From a virus, in the IMG/VR virus record IMGVR_UViG_3300044998_001165, positions 1-51,939 of that record: a stretch of 51,939 nt of DNA; one strand, 5' to 3'. The position numbers and the translations under genes are program-made. Of this stretch, positions 7,442 to 16,163 are shown piece after piece (within the stretch, counting starts at the first letter, position 1; the number at the start of each line of letters is the position of its first letter). The notes under the pieces were generated by a model. That model did no database searches. It was not told the DNA's origin and saw only the letters and a program-made list of their open reading frames with translations.

Positions 7442-8736
7442 GGTTTTTGATAACTAATAAAGTCTGATAGCCAAGCATTCACCGCGTAACGAAAACAGTC
7501 TAACAAGTGTCCGCGCTTGAGGTCGGATTTGTCAATACTGTTGCCTTTCATCTGAATACTCGACAAGTCCTCAATCAAGCCTTTGCACTGTGAATCTATT
7601 TTAATATTTCTATGATTTTGTAAAACTGAATTGACCAATATTTGTGAACTTCTGTGTTCAGGATTTCGGGGCGATACTTCCAACAGACTATCCGACACAC
7701 CCAGCGTTCGTGTGATCTGATCGTAATGCGAACCCAAGCTAAGGGATAGGCTCGACCGGTTGCGTCCGCTGGCATCGCCCGTGATCCCAACGATCCGCCG
7801 ATTGTATTTTGATAGAATGCGCCGGCACAATTCCGCCACATCAGCATTCTCGACTGCAAATTCATCCACCACATAGAATTCTGCCATGCCTTTGTGTTGA
7901 ATGACGATACAAGTCATCGGATTAACATTAAAGTCAAAGGACAAATACAAAGGCAAACCCGGCACATACAGCCCACTCGAAACATGTTTCGTAGAATTAA
8001 AGGCATAAGCAAACAAGGTATCGGTCGGCACCAGCAGTTCACCTAATATCTCGCGTCGGTACGTCCGATCATCATACATATTTTTTAGTGAATCCAAGTA
8101 ATCCTTGGGCAAATTGCCTTTGTTGGCATAACTTGTCCCAAAGACGAACTTGATTTCAGGATCGTTACTTTCATGAATTGACCTAAGAAACAAGATGTCT
8201 TTGGCGGTGCGGGGCGGGGTGAAAGCATAGTTGATCCGGTGCTTCATGCCCAATTTCTTAAAAGTATTTCCCCGTAACCGTCCGAGCAAAACGTTGCGTG
8301 CCTCCTGCTGAACGTCTTGAAATTCGTCAATGAATATCCGGTCGAACTCCGTCCCCCGCTGAGAATCAAAATTTTCCAAACCATCCAATACCATATAACT
8401 GCCCCAGCACGTTGTTAATATCTTGTTGTTATTTACATTTGAATAGGCAGGCACGCCCCAACTTTGAGGCGGTATTTGATTCACTACGTAATGAACATTT
8501 TTAATAAAACCCATACGTTCCCAAACCGCCTGCACTTGTACGATGGTTGAATTTTTTAACATCTTAACAGTTGGCGCAAACAAGCCCGATACTGAGCGCG
8601 GAATGACCAAGGTCTGATAACTGGATGCGCCGAGAAAAAAAGACTTACCCATCCCCACACCGCCGACCAGAAAAGTCTCCCGGGCTTGGGAGCGCATCGC
8701 ATCAGCTTGCGGGCGATTCAGTTGCAGGGTTATCAT
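7429..8736 (-). CDS. terL: terminase large subunit
   Basis: 435 residues. The motor that pumps DNA into the prohead and cuts it. The ATPase half has a Walker A GGVGMGKS at 25-32 and a Walker B RIFIDE at 133-138. The nuclease half has RNase H-like acidic positions: D268 in LSFDFN, D321 in ITGDASG and D413 in LLDCFRY. Length and order of domains are normal for TerL. It overlaps the small subunit gene by 35 bases and the chaperone-like gene by 13 bases. It is separated from the portal gene by most of the circle, which is unusual. Confidence 0.95.
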   Translation of the reverse strand: MITLQLNRPQADAMRSQARETFLVGGVGMGKSFFLGASSYQTLVIPRSVSGLFAPTVKMLKNSTIVQVQAVWERMGFIKNVHYVVNQIPPQSWGVPAYSNVNNNKILTTCWGSYMVLDGLENFDSQRGTEFDRIFIDEFQDVQQEARNVLLGRLRGNTFKKLGMKHRINYAFTPPRTAKDILFLRSIHESNDPEIKFVFGTSYANKGNLPKDYLDSLKNMYDDRTYRREILGELLVPTDTLFAYAFNSTKHVSSGLYVPGLPLYLSFDFNVNPMTCIVIQHKGMAEFYVVDEFAVENADVAELCRRILSKYNRRIVGITGDASGRNRSSLSLSLGSHYDQITRTLGVSDSLLEVSPRNPEHRSSQILVNSVLQNHRNIKIDSQCKGLIEDLSSIQMKGNSIDKSDLKRGHLLDCFRYAVNAWLSDFISYQKPWVG

Positions 8737-9127
8737 CGGGGGCTAATAGGTTAACGTTCGGCGGAGTAGCAATCGGTTGGGTAAAGGTTATCACTTGGCG
8801 ATCCAATCCCAAGATTTTGATCCGGCGATCCAACACTGCCAAACAATCCTTCACATCGCCTTTCTCACGACTGATCTTATATAAATCATTGAGTTTTTCT
8901 AATATAATAGATGCTTCATAAGTTGCGTTTTTTTCATATTCACTTCTCAACAACTTAAATACCTTTCGTACTAAATTGCCTGCCTGTGGTTTACCTAAAC
9001 CAAAATTAGATATACTAAATTCAACCAATGAATTGAATTGCATACCTTCGGCAATTTTATTCCGTAAAATGGAAAATCTGCGCTCCATTTCTAATTGACT
9101 TGCTCTGGTCGGATATTCTTTTTCCAT
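8702..9127 (-). CDS. terS: probable terminase small subunit
   Basis: 141 residues if started at the ATG 9125-9127 (MEKEYPTRASQLEMERRF). The frame is open to 9280, but that extension would be translated from the GCCCC repeat array and is not credible. The protein is helical: an N-terminal helical region (about 8-60) with a possible DNA-binding turn, a middle segment RSEYEKNATYEASIILEKL, then a helix that could drive oligomerisation, and a disordered proline/alanine-rich tail. The position directly before terL and the size fit TerS. The repeat-rich palindrome just upstream would be a natural binding site. Confidence 0.75.
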   Translation of the reverse strand: MEKEYPTRASQLEMERRFSILRNKIAEGMQFNSLVEFSISNFGLGKPQAGNLVRKVFKLLRSEYEKNATYEASIILEKLNDLYKISREKGDVKDCLAVLDRRIKILGLDRQVITFTQPIATPPNVNLLAPDDNPATESPAS

Positions 9128-9240
9128 AATTAAGACGATTAGGACAAGTGGAGACAAATAAACACAGAACCCTAATCCGGCAGGCTTTGGTGTCAAACGA
9201 TTTTTCTCTTGCCCCGAGTTGCCCCGAGTTGCCCCACGCG

Positions 9241-9620
9241 TTAACTTATGAATGCCCCGAGTTGCCCCAGCTTGCCCCACGCGTTAAGAATGGGTAAATT
9301 CTATTAATTCAAACGTTAAACAGCCTCATTATCAGCGCGTTTTTTTAGTTAAAATATGTTTGCCCCGAGTGCCCCAGCCGAATTTGCACTATTTCTATAT
9401 AGAGAGCAGAGATATATAGGCTTAAGATAGACGATTAAGTCCTATACTATTTTTTTTTCTACAGCCTGTCAATTACTTTTTAGCTGGGGCACTCGGGGCA
9501 AACATATTTTAACCTTTTTAGTTCATTGATTATCAAGCACTTTAACAAATTCTATAACATAATTTACCCATTTTTGGGGGCTGGGGCAAGCTGGGGCAAC
9601 TCGGGGCATTCATAAGTTAA
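9241..9620. repeat. 380-bp imperfect palindrome with phased GCCCC motifs (candidate origin or pac site)
   Basis: All paired blocks share one centre at 9430.5: 9241-9278 with 9583-9620 (38/38), 9289-9300 with 9561-9572 (12/12) and 9348-9378 with 9483-9513 (31/31). A CTTAA/TTAAG stem sits close to the centre (9421-9439). Blocks between them have diverged while keeping exact spacing. GCCCC (left) or GGGGC (right) occurs about 14 times from 9211 to 9640, mostly at 9-11 base steps, like iterons on one helix face. The centre is AT-rich. It lies between the primase-helicase and terS genes. It could be a replication origin, a packaging site or a replication-stalling hairpin. Confidence 0.85.
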
Positions 9621-9651
9621 TAGATGTTTATGCTGGGGCATAATTGAGCAT

Positions 9652-9683
9652 AAAAAAAAATCCACTTTAGGCGGATTTTTTAT
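9652..9683 (-). terminator. terminator after the primase-helicase gene
   Basis: The stem AATCCGC/GTGGATT (7 bp with one G-U, plus strand 9659-9665 and 9671-9677) has a 5-base loop. It is followed by a run of T on the minus strand, and another T run follows on the plus strand, so it could act both ways. It lies about 20 bases after the 9705 stop. Confidence 0.8.
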
Positions 9684-9704
9684 GAATAGATTAATCTAAA
9701 ATAA

Positions 9705-12215
9705 TCATAAAGCCTCTATCTTATATTCACGAGGTTCTTTTTTGCCGGTCATGGGGTCTCTTTTACGAGGCTGTTCGGTCAGTTTCCATTTATTCATCTT
9801 ACAGAAATAGGTCAACCGTAATTTCATGGTTTCGCTACGCATGGAAAAATGTTTATTAACGGCATTGGTATACTTTACGATAAAACCATGTAAAGTATCC
9901 ATACATCCAACCGTTAGATTAGTGTCCGCCCATTCCAAAAATTCTGCACCACAAACCTGACGGGCTTTCCGGCTTTCCATATTGATCTTATTGTATTGCA
10001 TGAATCCGTTTGAAAGGAATTTCTCCAAACAATGAAGCATGTAGTTATCAAATAAAGCCCACTGATGGTCGTTCCAGTCATCGAAAAGCAGGTGTCCGAA
10101 CTCATCTAAGGGCGTGTAGTCCGGCGTATAGTAGGGGGCAAATTCCAAGAGGAAAGTACGTCGTTCATAAGATTTGCCCTCACCGGTCAGGACAAAATTG
10201 GTGGCGATGCAGAATTTCGGAGAAGCCTCAAAAGGAATATCAAACGATTGTTTATTTTTCTTTTCGACCTCTAAATTCTCGGTGATGGAGGAAAATAACC
10301 CGTTAAAATCGAACCGTTTGGGTACGTCGGAATAGAATAGAACGCGGGTATCGTGGGTGTATTTTTGAAAATTAAACTGCCCTCGAGAGTCGTAATCTTT
10401 GAGGTTGAGTACCTTGGTCATGTGTTGAATACCCTGCATAAACAAGCCCTTTCCGGTACCTCCGTTTGCCTCATTAGTATTCTCCGCATCCTGCTCATCC
10501 ATGAGTACGACCGCCTTAGCCACCGCCTTATTTTTGTATTGGTGGATCAGGTAACCGATGGCGGTTTCAAAAGCATTTAAGCGGGCAACGGAGGCTTGAT
10601 TAACGGTTTGTCCCTCCCGGACTCTGTTGCCCGAAATGGTGTAAATAAAATAAGAAAATTCATTAGATTTATCATATAATTTGGTTTCTTTAGGGCTAAT
10701 TTCCTGATAATCACGGGGCAAAATACTTGATTTCCAAACCAAACCGTCTAAGGATTCATAGGGCTTAAACGTCCTGTCTGTCGTGGTCTCCGTGAGTATT
10801 TCATTAGGGATAAATTCAAAGGTTTCTGTTTTAGAATGAATGTGTACATATCCGTTTTTGTAAAAAACATAGGCGTTAAAACGATCATCTTTTTTGATAC
10901 TTGATAGGTCATTTTTCTCGATTTCCTGCAAAAGATAGTCGGAATAAAGCTCCTTGAGCATCTTGCAATAAGTGCCGTACACTGCTTCGGACTTGACCTC
11001 TTGCAGGATATAATCAGACACAATGTCCTGTATTTGTTTTTTACTGACCTGCTCCACAATGTTGTTGACAATCCGAACAAAAACGGGTTCATCGGGGCTA
11101 ATGAACCATTTTCGGAAGCCAATTTCGTTCAGAAAATAGATAAAACGGGGGCGTTCAATCACTGCTTTACGCCTGCCATTATCGTCCTCTTCGTAATGCC
11201 AAAAGACTAATGGGTTGCGTTTCGGGGGCGTAAAACCAACCGCTTTGGCATAGTGGACAATCGTCCCAAAGGTGTATTTTTTATCATTCGGGGGTGGGTT
11301 TTGGACGTAGTTTTTAAGATATTTACAAATTTCAGCAAACTCCTTGGGTTTGAATTTGCCCTCATCTAACATGGATAATTGCCGATACCAATATTCCGCG
11401 ACTTCAGGCTCAAACGTGCGAAAGAGTGCAATCCCTACCGCATTCCACTGTTCATATTCAAAAGTTATGGAAAGGTTATTTTTAGTCAGGTATTCGGTGA
11501 TCTGCTCAATCCGCAGTAGATTATGTTTCAGATCGCCTGCTTTTTTACTTTCGGCGGATTCCTTTTCCGATTTTTTAGCGGGGGCTTTCGGCTCTGCCTT
11601 TACTTCCGGCGGATTTTTGACCACAAAGGGGAGCGCATCTCTATTGATGTAGATTTCGGGATCGCAAGACAGGAAGCAATTGCGGGTGATGTCTTTATTC
11701 TTCTGATCTGAGGATGTGAATTGGGAGGCAAAATATTTTTCTACCTGCATCCAAGCCCTTGTTTCGTGGAAATCCGTCCACTTTTCGGCAGTGGAGGCAA
11801 CGGGGCTGTCCGGCTCAACTTTTACCAATACCTTAACGCCCTTGCCGGATGGTGAGATAAAACAAGCCCAAACATAGGGGTTGTTAGCCAAACGGCTTTT
11901 AAGTTCGTCCGGCGTGATGCCCAGCGTTGCAAGCTGATCCGCATCGTAATCCAAGCCGACGACAAAATTGTATTCGGTGATCTTATCTTTTTGCCGAATG
12001 CCCTCATAACATCCGCTGATGGTTATGTAGGGCAATTCGGTGGTTTTGATCCGGTTTTGGTCTTCCTTTTTGACTTTCGAGCGAATGCGCCCGCATATTT
12101 CATCCAAGGTGTCGGAGGTTTCTATCATCTCAAACACCTGTTCATAATCTATCTGCTCAAAACGAACCGGAGGCTTGCGAAAGACCCCCGGTTCCCATAA
12201 TGTTACCTTTGTCAT
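9705..12215 (-). CDS. primase-helicase (BT4734/VirE-type N-terminus, helicase C-terminus)
   Basis: 836 residues. Residues 15-200 resemble the BT4734-like (VirE N) domain common in Bacteroidota mobile elements, with LDYDAD at 88-93 and SPSGKGVKVLVKV at 121-133, which fit primase-like catalytic loops. Residues 235-330 look like a PriCT helical domain (EQWNAVGIALFRTFEPE). The C-terminal half is a P-loop helicase of the phage/plasmid SF3-like type: Walker A GGTGKG at 585-590, then LFYSDVP, and IATNFVL with ERRTFLLEF. It would prime and unwind the phage origin. It starts 4 bases inside the previous gene (ATGA) and ends the replication operon just before the large palindrome, a likely target. Confidence 0.88.
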   Translation of the reverse strand: MTKVTLWEPGVFRKPPVRFEQIDYEQVFEMIETSDTLDEICGRIRSKVKKEDQNRIKTTELPYITISGCYEGIRQKDKITEYNFVVGLDYDADQLATLGITPDELKSRLANNPYVWACFISPSGKGVKVLVKVEPDSPVASTAEKWTDFHETRAWMQVEKYFASQFTSSDQKNKDITRNCFLSCDPEIYINRDALPFVVKNPPEVKAEPKAPAKKSEKESAESKKAGDLKHNLLRIEQITEYLTKNNLSITFEYEQWNAVGIALFRTFEPEVAEYWYRQLSMLDEGKFKPKEFAEICKYLKNYVQNPPPNDKKYTFGTIVHYAKAVGFTPPKRNPLVFWHYEEDDNGRRKAVIERPRFIYFLNEIGFRKWFISPDEPVFVRIVNNIVEQVSKKQIQDIVSDYILQEVKSEAVYGTYCKMLKELYSDYLLQEIEKNDLSSIKKDDRFNAYVFYKNGYVHIHSKTETFEFIPNEILTETTTDRTFKPYESLDGLVWKSSILPRDYQEISPKETKLYDKSNEFSYFIYTISGNRVREGQTVNQASVARLNAFETAIGYLIHQYKNKAVAKAVVLMDEQDAENTNEANGGTGKGLFMQGIQHMTKVLNLKDYDSRGQFNFQKYTHDTRVLFYSDVPKRFDFNGLFSSITENLEVEKKNKQSFDIPFEASPKFCIATNFVLTGEGKSYERRTFLLEFAPYYTPDYTPLDEFGHLLFDDWNDHQWALFDNYMLHCLEKFLSNGFMQYNKINMESRKARQVCGAEFLEWADTNLTVGCMDTLHGFIVKYTNAVNKHFSMRSETMKLRLTYFCKMNKWKLTEQPRKRDPMTGKKEPREYKIEAL

Positions 12216-12511
12216 GGATGACCATTTCTGTTTGTTTTGAAATAATGGTTAGCGTCCACCAACCATTTCGCCCCTTGTTTTTTCGCTTTGATCCGACCAT
12301 CTCGGCACGCCGTTCGGATGGTGATTGGCGATACTGCGTTATTCATTCGGCTAACCAATGTGTCCACGTCTACCCAATCTTCCTCGTTGCTTAGGGCTAT
12401 TTCCCTTCCGATCCGCACCCCCTCCGCTATCGCCGCCGTCAGTATTTCGGGAGTAATGAGGAGGTAAGTGTTTTGCGGTAAACCCTGTAAAAGTTGTTGA
12501 AAATCACTCAT
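12212..12511 (-). CDS. excisionase-like HTH protein
   Basis: 99 residues starting MSDFQQLLQG at the ATG 12509-12511; the longer open frame lacks support and overlaps the upstream gene. The C-terminal half (NNAVSPITIRTACRDGRIKA, then KKQGAKWLVDANHYF) matches the HTH_17/excisionase pattern of a short helix, a basic recognition helix and a wing. It is coupled to the primase-helicase gene by ATGA and overlaps the upstream gene by 8 bases. It may help load the replication protein on DNA or regulate it; this is inference. Confidence 0.7.
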   Translation of the reverse strand: MSDFQQLLQGLPQNTYLLITPEILTAAIAEGVRIGREIALSNEEDWVDVDTLVSRMNNAVSPITIRTACRDGRIKAKKQGAKWLVDANHYFKTNRNGHP

Positions 12512-12872
12512 ACAGCAACGAATCTGGTAAATGGTTGGCATCAAAAGCGATCTTAGTGATGAACGTTCTCCGCACCGCATCCGCAGCGGGCAGGTAGTAC
12601 GGATAAGTGTTATCGGCAAGACAATTGATGAAATTCTCATGCGCCCGAATCCGCCGTTCGGCTCTGGCTAAATGGAGTCGAAATTCCACTTCTTTCTGCC
12701 GAATTAAGCTACTGTGTCCAAGCAAATCGAAGTATTGCTCCTGCCAAAATTCCACTTTAGCAGTGAGTTCTCGATGCTCCCTGCTTTGCTCGTAATACCT
12801 GCCAAACTGAACGCAGGCGAACGCCAAAGCACTGAGTAAAATAGCTCGCAAAATATGTTTATTAGTTTTCAT
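12504..12872 (-). CDS. small single-pass membrane protein
   Basis: 122 residues. A short basic start (MKTNKHILR) and one hydrophobic segment (about 9-24, AILLSALAFACVQFG) are followed by a charged helical region (28-85), likely a coiled coil. It would be anchored with its body outside or inside depending on topology. It is preceded by a strong hairpin (12888-12925). No family is recognised; it does not look like an i-spanin with partner. Confidence 0.6.
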   Translation of the reverse strand: MKTNKHILRAILLSALAFACVQFGRYYEQSREHRELTAKVEFWQEQYFDLLGHSSLIRQKEVEFRLHLARAERRIRAHENFINCLADNTYPYYLPAADAVRRTFITKIAFDANHLPDSLLYE

Positions 12873-12887
12873 TTTAGTAAGTCAAAA

Positions 12888-12925
12888 AAATGGGGTACTC
12901 AAAAGCCTTCTTAAAGACCCCATTT
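12888..12925 (-). terminator. terminator or attenuator between the Gp157-like and membrane protein genes
   Basis: AAATGGGGT (12888-12896) pairs with ACCCCATTT (12917-12925), 9 bp, around a 20-base loop. On the minus strand it is followed by a T run. It lies inside an operon, so it may only partly stop transcription. Confidence 0.7.
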
Positions 12926-12944
12926 GAATCAAAAATCAACTACA

Positions 12945-13472
12945 TTAAGCCACTTTTAGTCGTGTGGTTTGGATCAGGCGACAGAGTACCACGCCGTCAT
13001 CCGTTTTCAATTCCGTTTCTCCTTGCTCGGTCAGATATTGTTTAAGTGCGGTCTTGGGAACGTCCCGCGTGATGCGGACAAATTCGGCGGGGAAGTGGGA
13101 AATATGTTGCTCATAGACCTCAACGGAAACGGGATTTTTTTGAATGCTGAAGGTGTAGACACCGGCATTTACCTTTTGCTTATCCATCCTCTCGAGAATG
13201 AGTTTGATCCGATCACGCAATACGTCAGCAGAGCGTCCGTAGCGGGCTTTCTTTGCCTGCAATTTTTTGATCGCTTCTGCTAAGAGCTTCTCTTGTCCCT
13301 CTAAACCGTCAAGGACGTGTCCGCACGCCTCTAATTTGGCTGAAAGGTCTTTTTCCCAATCCGCGAACAGCTCCTCAAAAACCGCCTCCTGTCCGGTGAT
13401 GTCGCCCTCTGCCTCTTCAATCAGTTCAAAGAGGGCGAAATAATCCTGTTGAAGTTCAAATAATGTTTTCAT
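12945..13472 (-). CDS. siphovirus Gp157-family protein
   Basis: 175 residues. Residues 1-95 are a long helical coiled-coil region, and the second part has the pattern of Siphovirus Gp157 proteins: KKARYGRSADVLRDRIKLIL, then KQKVNAGVYTFSIQKNPVSV, then a short beta segment. Gp157 family genes sit beside annealing or single-strand-binding proteins in many phages. Here it lies 3 bases after the RecT-like gene, so a role in recombination is likely. Its biochemical activity is not known. Confidence 0.85.
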   Translation of the reverse strand: MKTLFELQQDYFALFELIEEAEGDITGQEAVFEELFADWEKDLSAKLEACGHVLDGLEGQEKLLAEAIKKLQAKKARYGRSADVLRDRIKLILERMDKQKVNAGVYTFSIQKNPVSVEVYEQHISHFPAEFVRITRDVPKTALKQYLTEQGETELKTDDGVVLCRLIQTTRLKVA

Positions 13473-13475
13473 GTT

Positions 13476-15212
13476 TTAGGCGCGTAAGGCGTTTTTAAGT
13501 TGTTGACGTTTATCCATGTAATACTTCTTGAGAGCGTTGTTTTGGTGATGCTTCCGGTCAAGCGAATCCCAATAGGCGACCAGTTTAGCCTCATCGTTCA
13601 TGCCTGCGATCTTGTCCTTAATTTCCTGCTGAAAACGGACATCATCGGGCGTGAGTTTGGGCGTTTGGGAGGCTTTCTTTGCCTTGATTTTGGCTAAATC
13701 ATCATCGGTAGGCTTCCAAGACGGATCATAACCCAACTGCTCGCGGGCGACCTTCATCAGGCTATTCCAACGGGTATTAAAACCGCCCCAAGCCTCCCCT
13801 TTACTGACCTTTTCGTCATACATCTTGTCAAAGTTGCTTTGGAAATTATCCGGGTTGAGGCAGGAAGGATACATCTCTTTGGCGAAGTTGCAGGCATCTT
13901 CCGGTTCTAACTCATTCATCAGCGCGGAGCAGACCTTCATCCAAATGATGTAGTTACTTTTATCGGTGTCCGGAATCCACTCTACGCTTTTTGCCTGCAT
14001 GAAAAGCAAGATGTTATGAATCCGACCTAACTTATCGGCGTACTCATCCTGTGAAGGCGGTGCGGGGGTAGGGGCAGGATTGCGTTTTTCATGGACACGT
14101 TCAAGGGCTTTATTCAAGTAAGCCAATGCTCCTGTTGCATCTTGATTGCTCAGCTTGGTCAACGTCGTTTGCTTTATTGTTTGGAATTGCTCAGCGTTTA
14201 GGCAATCGGTTGATGCCTCCAAAGTGTCCAAAAGCGACTGCATTTCGGGCGTTAACAGGGGTGTTGCAAGCAGTTGTTCAGATTCAGTCAAGTCGCTTTC
14301 GGGGGGCATTCGGGCATCCGTGCGACTTTTCAGATTAGCTAATGCCTGTGTTCTTTCAACTTTATCTAAAGCCTTTTTCAGGTAATCCAAGCAAGCAATA
14401 CTCCCTTCTTGCTCCCATTTGCTTCGAGCGATTCGTTTTAGGTCTCGGAATGCGTCAAGAGTTAGGTGGTTTGATTGCTGTATTTTGTCAAGGATTATCT
14501 GCATTTCGCTATCCCAATCCGTCTCAAGCTCTTCTTCCCACGGAACTTGCGATTTTTGCGCCGTAGCAGGCTGTAGAGCGACTTTTTCGGGTGCGGTGGC
14601 AGTTTGGGATAGGGCAAGGGCTTTGGCGGTCTCAGCGGGGACGGTGATGTGCTGAGCAGGCACGTTTAGTACCGGGTAGGCAGGATGTAAAAACTTACCC
14701 ATCACATTCCGAAGCAATTTCATGCGTAATGATTGCTCGCTCATCGCCAAGGGGTAGTTTTGCCAAGCTGTTTTTACGAATCCCTTTTTATCTTTCGGAA
14801 AGGTATTCGGATCAATCTCGCGGATCAAATAAAAAACAGGTCTGCCCTTCATGCGGATACCTATTTTGATGAATCGGGGTAATTTCCCCTTTGTGGAATC
14901 CGGGACATCCGCCCACGCATCATGCGGACTGTATTTGTAGAGGGTTTCGGTGAACCCATCGAAAAGCGGGTGCCGTTCGGCGATGGCAAACCATCCTTGT
15001 TTACTCAACTCCCATTTAATCACCCAACGATCATTCTCTTTAGCATTGGTTTGATAAAAACCTCCTGTGAAAATGCTGATCTGCATCAGATCACAAAGCA
15101 TGGACAGAAATTCTAAGTGCTTATTCGCCTCATCCCGGGGGAATTTTTGCAGGTCATAGATTGACAGCAGGTAATCCACCTCCGACGGCGTGTATCTGGC
15201 TAAGTAGCTCAT
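13476..15212 (-). CDS. RecT-like annealing protein fused to a repeat linker and a PriCT-like region
   Basis: 578 residues. Residues 35-190 resemble RecT/Bet single-strand annealing proteins: an aromatic beta region (KWELSKQGWFAIAERHPLFDG), a RPVFYLIRE strand, and W-NYPLAMSEQSLRMKLLR, like the usual W..YP..M..K..L.R end. Residues 234-288 and 321-376 are two copies of a helical repeat (EMQ--LD, then ACLDYLKKALDKV or GALAYLNKALERV). Residues 420-480 (IIWMKVCSALMNELEPEDA) resemble the PriCT domain seen in BT4734-type primases. It would anneal single strands during replication. The join with a primase-associated domain is unusual. It ends 3 bases before the Gp157-family gene. Confidence 0.65.
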   Translation of the reverse strand: MSYLARYTPSEVDYLLSIYDLQKFPRDEANKHLEFLSMLCDLMQISIFTGGFYQTNAKENDRWVIKWELSKQGWFAIAERHPLFDGFTETLYKYSPHDAWADVPDSTKGKLPRFIKIGIRMKGRPVFYLIREIDPNTFPKDKKGFVKTAWQNYPLAMSEQSLRMKLLRNVMGKFLHPAYPVLNVPAQHITVPAETAKALALSQTATAPEKVALQPATAQKSQVPWEEELETDWDSEMQIILDKIQQSNHLTLDAFRDLKRIARSKWEQEGSIACLDYLKKALDKVERTQALANLKSRTDARMPPESDLTESEQLLATPLLTPEMQSLLDTLEASTDCLNAEQFQTIKQTTLTKLSNQDATGALAYLNKALERVHEKRNPAPTPAPPSQDEYADKLGRIHNILLFMQAKSVEWIPDTDKSNYIIWMKVCSALMNELEPEDACNFAKEMYPSCLNPDNFQSNFDKMYDEKVSKGEAWGGFNTRWNSLMKVAREQLGYDPSWKPTDDDLAKIKAKKASQTPKLTPDDVRFQQEIKDKIAGMNDEAKLVAYWDSLDRKHHQNNALKKYYMDKRQQLKNALRA

Positions 15213-15817
15213 CGCGTAACTTTTTGAAGGGATTGATAGTTGATTTGGCGGTTGCGGGTAAAAAGGAGCGTAATGCCGACATCACGGCGGACGAGTGAAT
15301 AAGTGTCGGAAAACATGCGGTCTTTCTCGACGGAATACCAATCCTGCAAATGGTTTGCCTTGATGGCGTTATGGACATACGGTACAAAATCCTCCAAGAT
15401 GGCGATGTAATTGTTCTCCATCGCGCTTTTGCAGGCTAAAAACACGGCATTTTCAAAGATGGAAGCGTGTAGCCGAAGCGGGCAAATGCCAAATTGCTTA
15501 TGCCAAAAAGGCGTTTTTTCGGATACTTTCAGGCGTTCACTGAATTTGTTTAAGACGAACTCCTCAAAGCGAAACCAATTCAGTTCCGAATGACTGCGGG
15601 GATCACCTTTGCCGGCAATAACTGCGAATTTCTTCTTGTGAGGCATTTCGGCAGGGGCTATCCGAAAGAACTCATGCGGAAGGCAAGCCGGGGTGATGAC
15701 TAAACTCCAGTTGAAGAGTTCGCGGCGTAAAAGCGAACCGGGGGCAAGGAGGCTTTGCTGATAATCGCTCAGGGCAACCTCGACGTTAAGGATTTGGGTT
15801 AAGGGTGTGTGAATCAT
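15209..15817 (-). CDS. hypothetical protein of the DNA metabolism operon
   Basis: 202 residues with mixed alpha/beta character and many aromatic residues; RFEEFVLNKF and an aromatic segment EKTPFWHKQFGICPLRLHAS are prominent. It has no visible membrane segment or nucleotide-binding motif. It overlaps both neighbours by 4 bases (ATGA), so it is translated with the annealing protein and the upstream DNA-binding protein. Function is unknown; a DNA transaction role is inferred only from position. Confidence 0.75.
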   Translation of the reverse strand: MIHTPLTQILNVEVALSDYQQSLLAPGSLLRRELFNWSLVITPACLPHEFFRIAPAEMPHKKKFAVIAGKGDPRSHSELNWFRFEEFVLNKFSERLKVSEKTPFWHKQFGICPLRLHASIFENAVFLACKSAMENNYIAILEDFVPYVHNAIKANHLQDWYSVEKDRMFSDTYSLVRRDVGITLLFTRNRQINYQSLQKVTR

Positions 15818-16149
15818 AGGGGTAAATCAAAAAGGGTGGCTTGGTGTTGAAAACATTTGAACTTGCGTTTGTAGTGGACGTAGGCGGTATTGTACTTGAT
15901 ACCGAGTTTGAGCGCGATCTGCCCGAAAGTTTTGCCTGCCAGTCGCATCTGCACAATCGTCTGCGAAATCTGGGGCGTGATGATCCGCTTTTCGAGGTAA
16001 AGCCCGATCCGATAGGCTTTATTCTTAATCGAGCAGACCGTCCGCTTGATCTTCTTAGTGAGCCATGCTGCCCCTTTTCTCAGGTAAAATCGCTTCAGAT
16101 CAGCGATCTCGGCAGATGACCATTTGCGTGGAGGGGTGGTGGATTGCAT
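15814..16149 (-). CDS. two-domain HTH DNA-binding protein (Myb/SANT-like plus HTH)
   Basis: 111 residues, strongly basic. Residues 8-52 (RKWSSAEIADLKRFYLRKGA, then SIKNKAYRIGL) match the phage Myb/SANT-like pattern, in which a conserved W starts the first helix and a K-KA-R-GL element ends the recognition helix. Residues 60-95 (IVQMRLAGKTFGQIALKLGI) form a second HTH like those of Sigma-70 region 4 or resolvases. It should bind DNA and may control the replication operon. It is coupled to the next gene by a 4-base overlap. Confidence 0.75.
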   Translation of the reverse strand: MQSTTPPRKWSSAEIADLKRFYLRKGAAWLTKKIKRTVCSIKNKAYRIGLYLEKRIITPQISQTIVQMRLAGKTFGQIALKLGIKYNTAYVHYKRKFKCFQHQATLFDLPL

Positions 16150-16163
16150 ATTATTCAGTAAGG

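Larger units (their letters stand above)
9128..9704. other. non-coding region around the large palindrome
   Basis: This 577-base gap holds the palindrome, three extra GCCCC repeats at 9211, 9221 and 9231, and a terminator at 9652-9683. No protein gene is seen. No clear TAnnTTTG box was found for terS. Confidence 0.8.

Noticed and set aside
9128-9280. N-terminal extension of the terminase small subunit
   Set aside because: It would translate the GCCCC repeat array and a hydrophobic stretch of mixed character. The ATG at 9125-9127 gives a normal TerS length.
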